64,000 bases of DNA from Arthrobacter sp. NEB 688. Lineage in GTDB: Bacteria; Actinomycetota; Actinomycetes; Actinomycetales; Dermatophilaceae. A program made the translations under genes and the position numbers. Under the pieces are notes generated by a model. The model was given only the letters and a program-made list of their open reading frames with translations. It did not search any database and had not been told where the DNA came from. The stretch spans positions 3,348,001 through 3,412,000 of the forward strand of contig NZ_CP053707.1 in NCBI RefSeq assembly GCF_013201035.1, written 5' to 3'. Below are positions 42,211 through 50,979 of the stretch, piece by piece; position 1 is the first letter of the stretch, and each line of letters starts with the position of its first letter.

Positions 42211-42603
42211 GTGAGTCCGCGTCCTTCCCACACCGTGTCAGACCGCGAAGAGCACCTGCTCTCGGTCCTGCGGGTGGCGGCCGAGGCGCAGTCGCGGCTC
42301 GAGGGCGCCTTGCGACCCCTGGATCTTACGGTAGACGGCTGGCGGGTGCTCCTGACGATCCGCGCCGCGCCGGGCGCCTCGATGGCCGACCTCGTCGAGG
42401 CCCTCGTCATCCCGTCGTCGACCGCCACCCGGGTCGTCGACGCGCTCGTCGAGCGCGGCGCGGTGTTCCGGACGCCGGCCCCCGACGACCGTCGGCGCGT
42501 CACGCTGAGGCTCTCGGCCGAGGGGCTGCGGCGCCTGCGCCGGGCGCAGGAGGCCATCCGCGAGATCGAGCCGCCGGACGCCACGGAGCCCTTCCCCGGC
42601 TGA
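42211..42603 (+). CDS. MarR family transcriptional regulator
   Basis: 130 residues, GTG start. Winged helix: LTVDGWRVLLTIRAAPGASMADLVEAL, recognition helix SSTATRVVDALVERG, wing TPAPDDRRRVTLRLSAEG. It leads the amide operon and lies back to back with the AmiC-like gene. A CATACT box (42199-42204) is 6 nt before the GTG, which suggests a leaderless message. Likely target: the palindromes at 42651-42683. A GTG at 42235 is a shorter alternative. Confidence 0.85.
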   Translation: MSPRPSHTVSDREEHLLSVLRVAAEAQSRLEGALRPLDLTVDGWRVLLTIRAAPGASMADLVEALVIPSSTATRVVDALVERGAVFRTPAPDDRRRVTLRLSAEGLRRLRRAQEAIREIEPPDATEPFPG

Positions 42604-42650
42604 GCCACCCCCGGGGGTCTGGACAGATCCGACGCCCACCCCTACGCTCC

Positions 42651-42683
42651 GAATATTCCCATTTGGGACTATCCCGGATGGGA
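42651..42683. promoter_or_regulatory. Tandem palindromes before fmdB
   Basis: GAATATTC (42651-42658), TCCCA-tt-TGGGA (42657-42668) and TCCC-gga-TGGGA (42672-42683), the last two centred 15 bp apart. A TACGCT box lies just upstream (42643-42648). AT-rich against its surroundings. A regulator site for fmdB-amiS-fmdA is the likely role. Confidence 0.55.
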
Positions 42684-42702
42684 CCGTCTCGCGGAGGTGG
42701 TC

Positions 42703-42990
42703 ATGGCGACGTACGAGTTCCTGTGCCGGCGCGACGGGGTGATCGCGCTGCGGCTGCCCGGTGGGCAGGCCCCGGCGTCGATCGCCTGCCCCACCTGCGA
42801 GGACCCCGCGCGACGGCTGTTCGGCGTCCCGCAGGTGCAGCGCGGCGACTCCCGCTCACGGCGGGTCATCGCCGCCACCGAGGCCAGCGCGAGCGAGCCC
42901 GCCGTCGTCTCGGCGCCGCTCGGTCGGCGCCGCTCCCCCACGAGGCGGCCGACGGCCGACCCCCGGACGGCGATGCTGCCGTCCCCCTGA
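42703..42990 (+). CDS. fmdB: FmdB-like zinc-ribbon protein
   Basis: 95 residues. It starts like FmdB (MATYEFLCRRDG) with a second knuckle CPTC, but the first knuckle keeps only one Cys, so three of four zinc ligands remain. The C-terminal half is basic and disordered. FmdB is found with formamidase in Methylophilus and is thought to regulate it. GGAGG ends 5 nt before the ATG at 42703, which is preferred over the GTG at 42697. Confidence 0.75.
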   Translation: MATYEFLCRRDGVIALRLPGGQAPASIACPTCEDPARRLFGVPQVQRGDSRSRRVIAATEASASEPAVVSAPLGRRRSPTRRPTADPRTAMLPSP

Positions 42991-43030
42991 CCGGGCCGCC
43001 CGGCCCGTCACGATCTCGGCAAGGAGAACC

Positions 43031-43651
43031 ATGGGAAACGTCGGACTCCTGTACGTCGGCGCCATCCTGTTCATCAACGGCTGTGCCCTCCTCGGATGGG
43101 TCCGGGGCAACGGCGCCGTCCCCCTCAACGTCTTCGTCGGGCTGCTCCAGGTGATCACGCCCACGTACCTGATCTTCACCGCCGGCGGCGACGCCGACGT
43201 CGTCTTCGGGGCCTCCGGGCTCTACCTGTTCGGCTTCACCTACCTGTACGTCGCGATGAACACCATCTGGGGGTTCGAGCCCACCGGCCTGGGCTTCTTC
43301 TCCCTCTTCGTCGCCGTCGCGGCGGTCGCCTACGCCGTCGTCAACCTCGTCACCTACCAGGACTACGCGTTCACGGTGATCTGGCTGCTGTGGGCCTACC
43401 TCTGGTGGCTGTTCTTCCAGCTGCTCGGGCGCGGCCGCGCGCAGCTGACCGCCTGGACCGGCGTCGTCGCCGCGGTCGAGGGATGGACCACCGCCGCGGT
43501 GCCGGCCTTCCTCCTCCTCACCGGGTGGTGGGACGCCCTCCCCAACGCCGTCTGGGCGCTCGTCGTCCTCGTCCTCACCGTGGGGGGGTTCCTCCTCGCC
43601 AGATCCCGCCTCGGCTCCCTGTCCCCGGCGACGGCTCCCGCCACCGCCTGA
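43031..43651 (+). CDS. amiS: AmiS/UreI family amide channel
   Basis: 206 residues, six membrane helices. Typical residues: MGNVGLLYVGAILFINGCALLG and WGFEPTGLGFFSLFVAVAA. UreI is the urea channel of Helicobacter and AmiS serves short-chain amides in Rhodococcus; between marR/fmdB and formamidase it should admit formamide or a related amide. AAGGAG lies 5 nt before the ATG. Confidence 0.92.
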   Translation: MGNVGLLYVGAILFINGCALLGWVRGNGAVPLNVFVGLLQVITPTYLIFTAGGDADVVFGASGLYLFGFTYLYVAMNTIWGFEPTGLGFFSLFVAVAAVAYAVVNLVTYQDYAFTVIWLLWAYLWWLFFQLLGRGRAQLTAWTGVVAAVEGWTTAAVPAFLLLTGWWDALPNAVWALVVLVLTVGGFLLARSRLGSLSPATAPATA

Positions 43652-43704
43652 TCCCGCTCCGGCGGCCCGTGCCGCCCCGTCCCGACCCGTCAGGAGAACC
43701 CGCC

Positions 43705-44958
43705 ATGCCCGAGCTCATCTTCCCGCTCGACTCGACCAAGAAGTTCACCGACCAGCGCTACCTCGGCCACAACCGGTGGCACCCCGAGGTCCCGGCCGCC
43801 GTGCACGTCAAGCCGGGCGACAGCTTCCGGATGCACTGCCGGGAGTGGTTCGACGGCGCCATCGTCAACGACGACTCCGCCGACGACATCCTCAACGCGC
43901 CCCTCGACACCGTGCACGTCCTCTCCGGCCCCGTGGCCGTCGAGGGCGCCCAGCCGGGCGACCTGCTCGTCGTCGACATCCTCGACGTCGGGCCGATCCC
44001 GCAGGAGGACAGCGGCCCCCTCGCCGGCCAGGGCTGGGGCTACACCGGCATCTTCGCCAAGGAGCACGGCGGCGGCTTCCTCACCGACCAGTTCCCCGAC
44101 GCGTACAAGGTGATCTGGGACTTCACCGGCGGGGTCGCCACCTCGCGGCACGTCCCCGGTGTCTCGTTCGTCGGCATCGTCCACCCCGGCCTCATGGGCA
44201 CCGCCCCCTCGGCCGACCTGCTGGCTCGGTGGAACTCCCGCGAGGCGGCGCTCATCGCCACGGACCCGAACCGTGTCCCGCCGCTGGCCCTGCCGCCGGA
44301 GCCCAGCTCGGCGATCCTCGGGTCGCTGCCCGACTCCGAGTACGCGCGGGTCGCCGCCGAGGCCGCCCGCACGGCCCCGCCGCGCGAGAACGGCGGCAAC
44401 CAGGACATCAAGAACTTCACGAAGGGCTCGCGGGTCTTCTACCCGGTCTTCGTCGACGGCGCGAACCTCTCGATGGGCGACCTGCACTTCTCGCAGGGCG
44501 ACGGCGAGATCACGTTCTGCGGGGCCATCGAGATGGGCGGGTTCATCGACCTGCGGGTCGACCTCATCAAGGGCGGTATGGAGACCTACGGCGTCTCGGA
44601 GAACGCCATCTTCATGCCCGGCACGACCGACCCGCAGTTCAGCGAGTGGCTGGCCTTCTCGGGCACATCCGTCACCCTCGACGGCGAGCAGCGCTACCTC
44701 GACTCGCACCTGTCCTACCAGCGGGCCTGCCTGCACGCGATCGACTACCTGACGACGTTCGGCTGGTCGCCCGAGCAGGCGTACATGATCCTCGGCGCCG
44801 CCCCGATCGAGGGCCGGCTCTCGGGGGTCGTCGACATCCCGAACTCGTGCTCGACCGTGTACCTGCCGACGTCGATCTTCGACGTCGACATCCGCCCGTC
44901 GAGCGCCGGCCCGGCGAAGGTCGACCCCGGGATGGGCGTGCCCCGCTCGTCCTTCTGA
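43705..44958 (+). CDS. fmdA: Formamidase
   Basis: 417 residues, the normal FmdA length. It hydrolyses formamide to formate and ammonia. Family blocks: KFTDQRYLGHNRWHPEVP, SGPVAVEGAQPGDLLVVDILDVGPI, GVSFVGIVHPGLMGTAPS, GGNQDIKNFTKGSRVFYPVFV and GDGEITFCGAIEMGG. The full-length FmdA pattern favours formamidase over the shorter acetamidases. A terminator at 45002-45056 closes this operon, and formate dehydrogenase genes follow directly. Confidence 0.94.
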   Translation: MPELIFPLDSTKKFTDQRYLGHNRWHPEVPAAVHVKPGDSFRMHCREWFDGAIVNDDSADDILNAPLDTVHVLSGPVAVEGAQPGDLLVVDILDVGPIPQEDSGPLAGQGWGYTGIFAKEHGGGFLTDQFPDAYKVIWDFTGGVATSRHVPGVSFVGIVHPGLMGTAPSADLLARWNSREAALIATDPNRVPPLALPPEPSSAILGSLPDSEYARVAAEAARTAPPRENGGNQDIKNFTKGSRVFYPVFVDGANLSMGDLHFSQGDGEITFCGAIEMGGFIDLRVDLIKGGMETYGVSENAIFMPGTTDPQFSEWLAFSGTSVTLDGEQRYLDSHLSYQRACLHAIDYLTTFGWSPEQAYMILGAAPIEGRLSGVVDIPNSCSTVYLPTSIFDVDIRPSSAGPAKVDPGMGVPRSSF

Positions 44959-45001
44959 CCCGACCGACACCGACCCTGACCCCGACCCGACCCGACGACC
45001 T

Positions 45002-45056
45002 CCTGACGGCGGTCCCGCGCCCTCTCCCGACCGGGGGGCCCGGAACCGCCGTCAGG
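45002..45056 (+). terminator. Terminator between fmdA and fdsG
   Basis: 12-bp stem CCTGACGGCGGT (45002-45013) with ACCGCCGTCAGG (45045-45056). It separates the formamidase operon from the formate dehydrogenase operon, which has a TAGGCT box at 45081-45086. Confidence 0.75.
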
Positions 45057-45122
45057 GGTGTCTCCGGCGGCCGCCCCGACGTAGGCTCGGCGGCAGGTCA
45101 CAGCCACAGAGAGGTGGACGAC

Positions 45123-45608
45123 GTGCGCCAGCGAGGTCCCAGCCCTGCACCGGCCCCCGCGCCGGCCGACCCCGGCCGCGCCGCAGCGGTGCGCGCGCTC
45201 GCCGAGGGGATGGCCCCGATGCGCGGCCCGCTCCTGCCGGTGCTCCAGGCCGTGGTCGAGCAGCACGGGTTCGTCCACGACGACGACGTGCCGGTCGTGG
45301 CCGACGTCCTCAACGTCAGCCGGGCCGACGTCCTCGGGGTGCTCAGCTTCTACCACGACCTGCGGCGCACTCCCCCGACCGCGCACCGCGTCGCCCTCTG
45401 CCGCGCCGAGGCCTGCCAGGCCCGCGGCGCCGAGGCCACGGTGGCGTCCGCCTCCGACCGCTGGGGCGGCTCGACCGACGTCGAGGTCGGCGAGGTCTTC
45501 TGCCTCGGCAACTGCGCGCTCGGCCCGGCGGGGATGCTCGACGGCGCCCTCCACGGCCGGCTCACCCCCGAGCGGCTCGACGTGCTGACCGAGGGGTGGC
45601 CCGCGTGA
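45123..45608 (+). CDS. fdsG: NAD-dependent formate dehydrogenase gamma subunit
   Basis: 161 residues, NuoE-like. The thioredoxin-fold [2Fe-2S] ligands are CRAEAC and CLGNC. It sits in the diaphorase module that passes electrons from the molybdenum subunit to NAD. GTG 45123 is chosen with AGAGAGG upstream; a GTG at 45114 is an alternative. Its stop overlaps the start of fdsB. Confidence 0.9.
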   Translation: MRQRGPSPAPAPAPADPGRAAAVRALAEGMAPMRGPLLPVLQAVVEQHGFVHDDDVPVVADVLNVSRADVLGVLSFYHDLRRTPPTAHRVALCRAEACQARGAEATVASASDRWGGSTDVEVGEVFCLGNCALGPAGMLDGALHGRLTPERLDVLTEGWPA

Positions 45609-47185
45609 ACCCCGTCGTCTGGGTGCCGGCCGACGCCGCCGCCGTCTCGGTCGGGGCCGACGAGGTCGCCGCGGCCCTCGAGGCGGCCGGCGCCACCGTC
45701 CGCCGCAACGGCTCCCGCGGGATGCTCTGGCTCGAGCCCCTCGTCGAGGTCGAGACCGACGCGGGTCGCGTCGGGTACGCCAACGTCGGTGCGCACGAGG
45801 TCGACCCGCTGCTCGGCGGCGTGCTCGACGACACCGACCGCTGCGTCGGCGTCGTCGACGAGCACCCGTGGCTGACCGGCCAGCACCGCGTCTCCTTCGC
45901 CCGGGTCGGTGTCATCGAGCCGACCGACCTCGCCGCCTACCGCGCCCACGGCGGGCTCGCCGGCCTCGAGCGGGCGCTCACCCTCGACCCCGCCGACGTC
46001 GTCCGCGAGGTCACCGACTCCGGGCTGCGCGGCCGCGGTGGCGCGGGCTTCCCGGCGGGCATCAAGTGGGAGACGGTCCGCACGGCCCGGTCCGACACGA
46101 AGTTCGTCTGCTGCAACGCCGACGAGGGCGACTCCGGCACCTTCGCCGACCGGATGCTCATCGAGGGCGACCCCTTCACGCTCGTCGAGGGGATGACGAT
46201 CGCCGCGCTGGCCACCGGCGCCACCGAGGGGTTCGTCTACCTGCGCTCGGAGTACCCGCACGCCATCCGCACCCTGCGCCGCGCCGTCGAGGTCGCCTAC
46301 GCGCACGGGGTCCTCGGCGGGTCGGTGCTCGGCAGCGGCCGCCGCTTCGACCTCGAGGTCCGGGTCGGCGCCGGTGCGTACATCTGCGGCGAGGAGACCT
46401 CGATGCTCGAGTCGCTCGAGGGCAAGCGGGGCGAGGTGCGCGCCAAGCCGCCGATCCCCGCGCTCGAGGGGCTCTTCGGGATGCCGACCGTCGTCAACAA
46501 CGTCCTCACCCTCTCGGCGGTCCCCATGGTGCTCGCCGACGGCGGCGCCGCGTACGCCGCGCTCGGCACCGGGCGCAGCCGGGGCACGCAGGTCTTCCAG
46601 CTCGCCGGCAACGTCGCGCGCGGCGGCGTCGTCGAGGCCGACTTCGGCATCTCGCTGCGCGAGCTCGTCGAGCAGTACGGCGGCGGCACGGCGTCCGGGC
46701 GGCCCGTCAAGGCCGTCCAGGTCGGCGGCCCGCTCGGGGCGTACCTGCCGCCCTCGCGCTTCGACCTGCCGATGGACTACGAGGCGTTCGCCGAGGCCGG
46801 GGCCATGGTCGGGCACGGCGGCGTCGTGGTCTTCGACGACTCGATGGACGCCGGCGCGATGGCCCGCTTCGCGATGGAGTTCTGCGCCAAGGAGTCGTGC
46901 GGCAAGTGCACGCCCTGCCGGGTCGGCTCGACCCGCGGCGTCGAGGTCATCGACCGCATCCGGGCCGGCACGCAGCGCGAGTCCAACCTCGTCCTGCTCG
47001 AGGACCTCTGCGCGACGATGACCAAGGGCTCGCTCTGCGCCATGGGCGGCCTCACCCCGATGCCCGTCCGCAGCGCCCTCGAGCACTGGCCCGAGGACTT
47101 CGGCGTCTCGCCCGCCGCGGCCGACGCCACCACCGACGCGATGCCCGAGTCAGCCACCAGCACCACCGGAGGAGCGCGGCCATGA
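45605..47185 (+). CDS. fdsB: NAD-dependent formate dehydrogenase beta subunit
   Basis: 526 residues, NuoF-like with an extra N-terminal thioredoxin-like domain (about 1-110). FMN and NADH sites: GLRGRGGAGFPAGIKWE, CNADEGDSGTFADRM, GAGAYICGEETSMLESLEG; the [4Fe-4S] ligands are in ESCGKCTPCRVG plus a later Cys in EDLCATMTKGSLC. This subunit reduces NAD. The GTG overlaps the fdsG stop and its own stop overlaps the fdsA ATG. Confidence 0.94.
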   Translation: MNPVVWVPADAAAVSVGADEVAAALEAAGATVRRNGSRGMLWLEPLVEVETDAGRVGYANVGAHEVDPLLGGVLDDTDRCVGVVDEHPWLTGQHRVSFARVGVIEPTDLAAYRAHGGLAGLERALTLDPADVVREVTDSGLRGRGGAGFPAGIKWETVRTARSDTKFVCCNADEGDSGTFADRMLIEGDPFTLVEGMTIAALATGATEGFVYLRSEYPHAIRTLRRAVEVAYAHGVLGGSVLGSGRRFDLEVRVGAGAYICGEETSMLESLEGKRGEVRAKPPIPALEGLFGMPTVVNNVLTLSAVPMVLADGGAAYAALGTGRSRGTQVFQLAGNVARGGVVEADFGISLRELVEQYGGGTASGRPVKAVQVGGPLGAYLPPSRFDLPMDYEAFAEAGAMVGHGGVVVFDDSMDAGAMARFAMEFCAKESCGKCTPCRVGSTRGVEVIDRIRAGTQRESNLVLLEDLCATMTKGSLCAMGGLTPMPVRSALEHWPEDFGVSPAAADATTDAMPESATSTTGGARP

Positions 47186-50073
47186 CCACCCTCGACGAGC
47201 GACCCGACGCCCTGACCAGCGAGACCGACTACGGCACACCGGCTGTGCGCGGCGGGGCACCGGCCACCGTGAGCATCGACGGTCGTGAGGTCACCGTGCC
47301 GGCGGGCACCTCCGTGATGCGCGCCGCCGCCGAGGCCGGCATCGAGATCCCGAAGCTCTGCGCCACCGACTCGCTCAAGGCGTTCGGCTCCTGCCGCCTG
47401 TGCCTCGTCGAGGTCGAGGGCGGCAAGGGCACACCGGCGTCGTGCACCACGCCGTGCACCGACGGGATGGTCGTGGGCACCCGCACCGAGCAGGTGCAGG
47501 CCCTGCGGCGCAACGTCATGGAGCTGTACCTGTCGGACCACCCGACCGACTGCGCCGGCTGCGCGCGCGGCAGCTGCGAGATGCAGAAGTGGGCGCGCGA
47601 GACCGGGGTCGCCGAGGTCCGGTACGGGCTCGACGGCGCGAGCCACCTCGCCGACACCACCGACCGCTCCAACCCGTACTTCGACTACGACCCGGCCGCC
47701 TGCATCGTCTGCTCGCGCTGCGTGCGGGCCTGCTCCGAGACGCAGGGGACGTTCGCGCTGACCGTCGAGGGGCGCGGCTTCGACTCGCGGATCTCCCCCG
47801 GCGGCACCGACTTCCTGAGCTCCGAGTGCGTCTCGTGCGGCGCGTGCGTGCAGGCCTGCCCGACCGACGCCCTCACCGAGCGGTCGGTCGTCCAGCTCGG
47901 GATGCCGACCCGCTCGGTCGTCACGACGTGCGCCTACTGCGGCGTCGGCTGCTCGTTCAAGGCCGAGGTGCAGGGCTCGGGCGACGACACCCGCGTCGTG
48001 CGGATGGTGCCGTGGAAGGACGGCGGCGCGAACGAGGGCCACTCGTGCGTCAAGGGCCGCTTCGCCTACGGGTACGCCGCGCACGACGACCGGCAGCTGG
48101 AGCCGATGGTGCGCGAGTCCATCGACGACGAGTGGCGCGTCGTGTCGTGGGAGGAGGCGATCCGCACGGCGGCCGAGGGCTTCCGGCGCATCCAGGCCGA
48201 GCACGGCGTCGGGTCCATCGGCGGCATCTCGTCCTCGCGCTGCACGAACGAGGAGGTCTACGTCGTCCAGAAGATGGTGCGGGCCTCGTTCGGCAACAAC
48301 AACGTCGACACCTGCGCGCGGGTCTGCCACTCCCCCACCGGGTACGGGCTCAACCACGCCTTCGGCACCTCGGCCGGCACGCAGGACTTCCGCTCGGTCG
48401 AGCAGGCCGACGTCATGCTCCTCATCGGCGCCAACCCCACCGACGCGCACCCGGTCTTCGCCTCGCGGATGAAGAAGCGGCTGCGGGCGGGCGCGCAGAT
48501 CATCGTCGCCGACCCCCGGCGCATCGACCTCGTCCGCAGCCCGCACGTCGAGGCCGCGCACCACCTGCCGGTCCGCCCGGGCACGAACGTCGCGTTCGTC
48601 AACGCGATGGCGCACGTCATCGTCACCGAGGAGCTGCACGACGCGGAGTTCGTCCGCTCGCGCACCGAGGGCGCCGAGGGCTACCTCGAGTTCATCGCCC
48701 GGCCCGAGCACTCCCCCGAGGCCACGGAGGCCGAGACGGGCATCCCGGCGGCCGAGCTGCGCTCCGCCGCACGGCTGTACGCGGCGGGGCCGAACTCCGC
48801 CATCTACTACGGCCTCGGCGTCACCGAGCACAGCCAGGGCTCGACGATGGTCATGGGCATGGCCAACCTCGCGATGCTCACGGGCAACCTCGGGCGCGAG
48901 GGCGTCGGGGTGAACCCGCTGCGCGGCCAGAACAACGTGCAGGGCTCCTGCGACATGGGCTCCTTCCCGCACGAGCTGCCGGGGTACCGCCACGTGTCGC
49001 GGCCCGAGGTGCGCGAGATCTACGAGACGCTCTGGGGCGTCACCATCCAGCCGGAGCCGGGGCTGCGCATCCCCAACATGTTCGACTCCGCGATCGGCGG
49101 CTCGTTCCTCGGGCTCTACGTGCAGGGCGAGGACATCGCGCAGTCCGACCCGAACACGCAGCACGTCGAGGCGGCGCTGCGCTCGATGCAGATGGTCGTC
49201 GTCCAGGACCTCTTCCTCAACGAGACCGCCCGCTTCGCCCACGTGTTCCTGCCGGGCACGTCGTTCCTCGAGAAGGACGGCACGTTCACCAACGCCGAGC
49301 GCCGGCTCAACCGGGTGCGGCCGGTCATGCCGAGCCGCGTCGGCAAGGACGAGTGGCAGGTCGTCTGCGAGCTCGCGACGGCGATGGGCTACCCGATGTC
49401 GTACGGGTCGACCGCCGAGATCATGGACGAGATCGCCTCGACGACACCGACGTTCGCCGGCGTCTCGTTCGCCCGGCTCGACGCCGAGGGGTCGATGCAG
49501 TGGCCCGTCACCGACGCCGCCCCGCACGGCACCCCGACGATGCACGTCGGCGAGTTCGTCCGCGGGCTCGGTCAGCTGACTCCGACGGTCTACGTCCCGA
49601 CCACCGAGCGCGCCAACCGCCGCTTCCCGCTCGTCCTGACGACGGGGCGCATCCTGTCGCAGTACAACGTCGGGGCGCAGACCCGCCGCACGCCGAACTC
49701 GACGTGGCACCCGGCCGACGTGCTCGAGATCCACCCGTCCGACGCCGAGCTGCGGGGCATCCGCGACGGCGACGTCGTCGAGCTCGCCTCCCGCGTCGGC
49801 GCGACCCGGCTCACGGCGCTCGTCTCCGACCGGATGCCCGCCGGCGTCGTCTACACGACCTTCCACCACCCGGTGACCGGCGCCAACGTCGTGACGACCG
49901 AGAACTCGGACTGGGCGACCAACTGCCCCGAGTACAAGGTGACGGCCGTCCAGGTGACGGTGGCGACCGAGGCCGCGCGGGCGGAGCGAGACGCCGCGCC
50001 CGAGGGGCACGACGTCCCTGCCGAGCGCGGCGCCCCGATGCCCGCCGGGGCGATGGCGAGGCACCGCCGGTGA
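47182..50073 (+). CDS. fdsA: NAD-dependent formate dehydrogenase alpha subunit
   Basis: 963 residues. It oxidises formate to CO2 at a bis-MGD molybdenum or tungsten centre. Order: N-terminal [2Fe-2S] ferredoxin domain (CATDSLKAFGSCRLC), NuoG-type cluster (DHPTDCAGCARGSC), two [4Fe-4S] ferredoxin sites (CIVCSRCVRAC, CVSCGACVQAC), the [4Fe-4S] of the MopB domain (CAYCGVGC), the catalytic site RVCHSPT with cysteine at residue 382 (not selenocysteine), and the C-terminal molydopterin-binding domain. No FdhD/FdsC maturation gene is in the window. Confidence 0.96.
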   Translation: MTTLDERPDALTSETDYGTPAVRGGAPATVSIDGREVTVPAGTSVMRAAAEAGIEIPKLCATDSLKAFGSCRLCLVEVEGGKGTPASCTTPCTDGMVVGTRTEQVQALRRNVMELYLSDHPTDCAGCARGSCEMQKWARETGVAEVRYGLDGASHLADTTDRSNPYFDYDPAACIVCSRCVRACSETQGTFALTVEGRGFDSRISPGGTDFLSSECVSCGACVQACPTDALTERSVVQLGMPTRSVVTTCAYCGVGCSFKAEVQGSGDDTRVVRMVPWKDGGANEGHSCVKGRFAYGYAAHDDRQLEPMVRESIDDEWRVVSWEEAIRTAAEGFRRIQAEHGVGSIGGISSSRCTNEEVYVVQKMVRASFGNNNVDTCARVCHSPTGYGLNHAFGTSAGTQDFRSVEQADVMLLIGANPTDAHPVFASRMKKRLRAGAQIIVADPRRIDLVRSPHVEAAHHLPVRPGTNVAFVNAMAHVIVTEELHDAEFVRSRTEGAEGYLEFIARPEHSPEATEAETGIPAAELRSAARLYAAGPNSAIYYGLGVTEHSQGSTMVMGMANLAMLTGNLGREGVGVNPLRGQNNVQGSCDMGSFPHELPGYRHVSRPEVREIYETLWGVTIQPEPGLRIPNMFDSAIGGSFLGLYVQGEDIAQSDPNTQHVEAALRSMQMVVVQDLFLNETARFAHVFLPGTSFLEKDGTFTNAERRLNRVRPVMPSRVGKDEWQVVCELATAMGYPMSYGSTAEIMDEIASTTPTFAGVSFARLDAEGSMQWPVTDAAPHGTPTMHVGEFVRGLGQLTPTVYVPTTERANRRFPLVLTTGRILSQYNVGAQTRRTPNSTWHPADVLEIHPSDAELRGIRDGDVVELASRVGATRLTALVSDRMPAGVVYTTFHHPVTGANVVTTENSDWATNCPEYKVTAVQVTVATEAARAERDAAPEGHDVPAERGAPMPAGAMARHRR

Positions 50074-50327
50074 GCGGCGACATCGCGCCCGTCGTGCGGC
50101 TCGGGCACGACCTCGTCCGCAACTTCGAGGCCCTGCCGCGCGAGAAGGCCGCCGAGGAGATCGCGACCCACGTCAAGAAGTTCTGGGAGCCCCGGATGCG
50201 CCACGAGCTGCTCGCCCGGGTCCGTCGCGGCGACACCGACCTGCACCCGCTGCTCGTGCGCGCGGCCGAGGACCTCGTCGACGGCGAGATCGACCGGGAC
50301 GAGGTGCGGGAGCCCTCCGGGGGCTGA
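50070..50327 (+). CDS. fdsD: Formate dehydrogenase delta subunit
   Basis: 85 residues. FdsD family: VVRLGHDLVRNFEALPREKAAEEIATHVKKFWEPRMRHELL is the usual helix pair. It is a small accessory subunit of soluble formate dehydrogenases. The GTG overlaps the fdsA stop, completing the order GBAD as in Cupriavidus and Rhodobacter except for the missing fdsC. Confidence 0.88.
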   Translation: MSGDIAPVVRLGHDLVRNFEALPREKAAEEIATHVKKFWEPRMRHELLARVRRGDTDLHPLLVRAAEDLVDGEIDRDEVREPSGG

Positions 50328-50388
50328 CCGGCGCGGGCGCTAGCGTGGTGACTGCGCGCCGGACGGGCCGGCCGCGGAGAGGTCCCTG

Positions 50389-50961
50389 ATGCGCGTCGCC
50401 CTGGCCAAGACCGTGCTGCGAGCGGCCCGGTGGCGCGCCGTCGGCGAGGTCCCCCGCACGGGCATCCTCGTCGGGGCGCCGCACACCTCGAACTGGGACT
50501 TCGTGATGATGCTGCTCGTCATGTGGCGCGGCGACGTCACGCCGCGCGTGCTCATCAAGCAGGAGCTCTTCAAGGGCCCCCTCGGCTGGCTGTTGCACCG
50601 CCTCGGCGGCATCCCCCTCGACCGCGACAACCCCGGTCAGGTCGTGCGCGAGCTCGTGCGCGAGGCGCGCAGCGGCGAGCCGTTCCTGCTCATCCTCGCG
50701 GCGGAGGGGACCCGCGACCAGGGCGAGTACTGGAAGTCCGGCTTCTGGCGGATCGCCCGCGCCGCGAAGCTGCCGATCGCGCTGGCCTTCATCGACGGCC
50801 CCTCCCGCACAGCCGGGTTCGGCCCGACGATCAGGGCGACGCCGGACGTGCGCGCCGACATGGACCTCGTCCGGGAGTTCTACCGCGACAAGCGCGGGAT
50901 CCACCCCGAGAAGCGCACCGAGCCGCGCCTGCGCGAGGAGGACCGCCCCGCCGGGGCGTGA
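50389..50961 (+). CDS. 1-acylglycerol-3-phosphate acyltransferase-like protein
   Basis: 190 residues, PlsC fold. The HX4D motif is HTSNWD and the substrate loop is AEGTRDQGEYWKSGF. The protein is short and lacks a membrane helix, like the plsC-type proteins that transfer acyl groups to unknown acceptors. Faces the next acyltransferase tail to tail (18 bp). Confidence 0.83.
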   Translation: MRVALAKTVLRAARWRAVGEVPRTGILVGAPHTSNWDFVMMLLVMWRGDVTPRVLIKQELFKGPLGWLLHRLGGIPLDRDNPGQVVRELVREARSGEPFLLILAAEGTRDQGEYWKSGFWRIARAAKLPIALAFIDGPSRTAGFGPTIRATPDVRADMDLVREFYRDKRGIHPEKRTEPRLREEDRPAGA

Positions 50962-50979
50962 CCGTCCGGCAGCCGCTGC

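Noticed and set aside
44959-45000. GACCC-type short tandem repeat after fmdA
   Set aside because: A loose run of CGACC-like pentamers; expected in GC-rich noncoding DNA and not precise enough to call.
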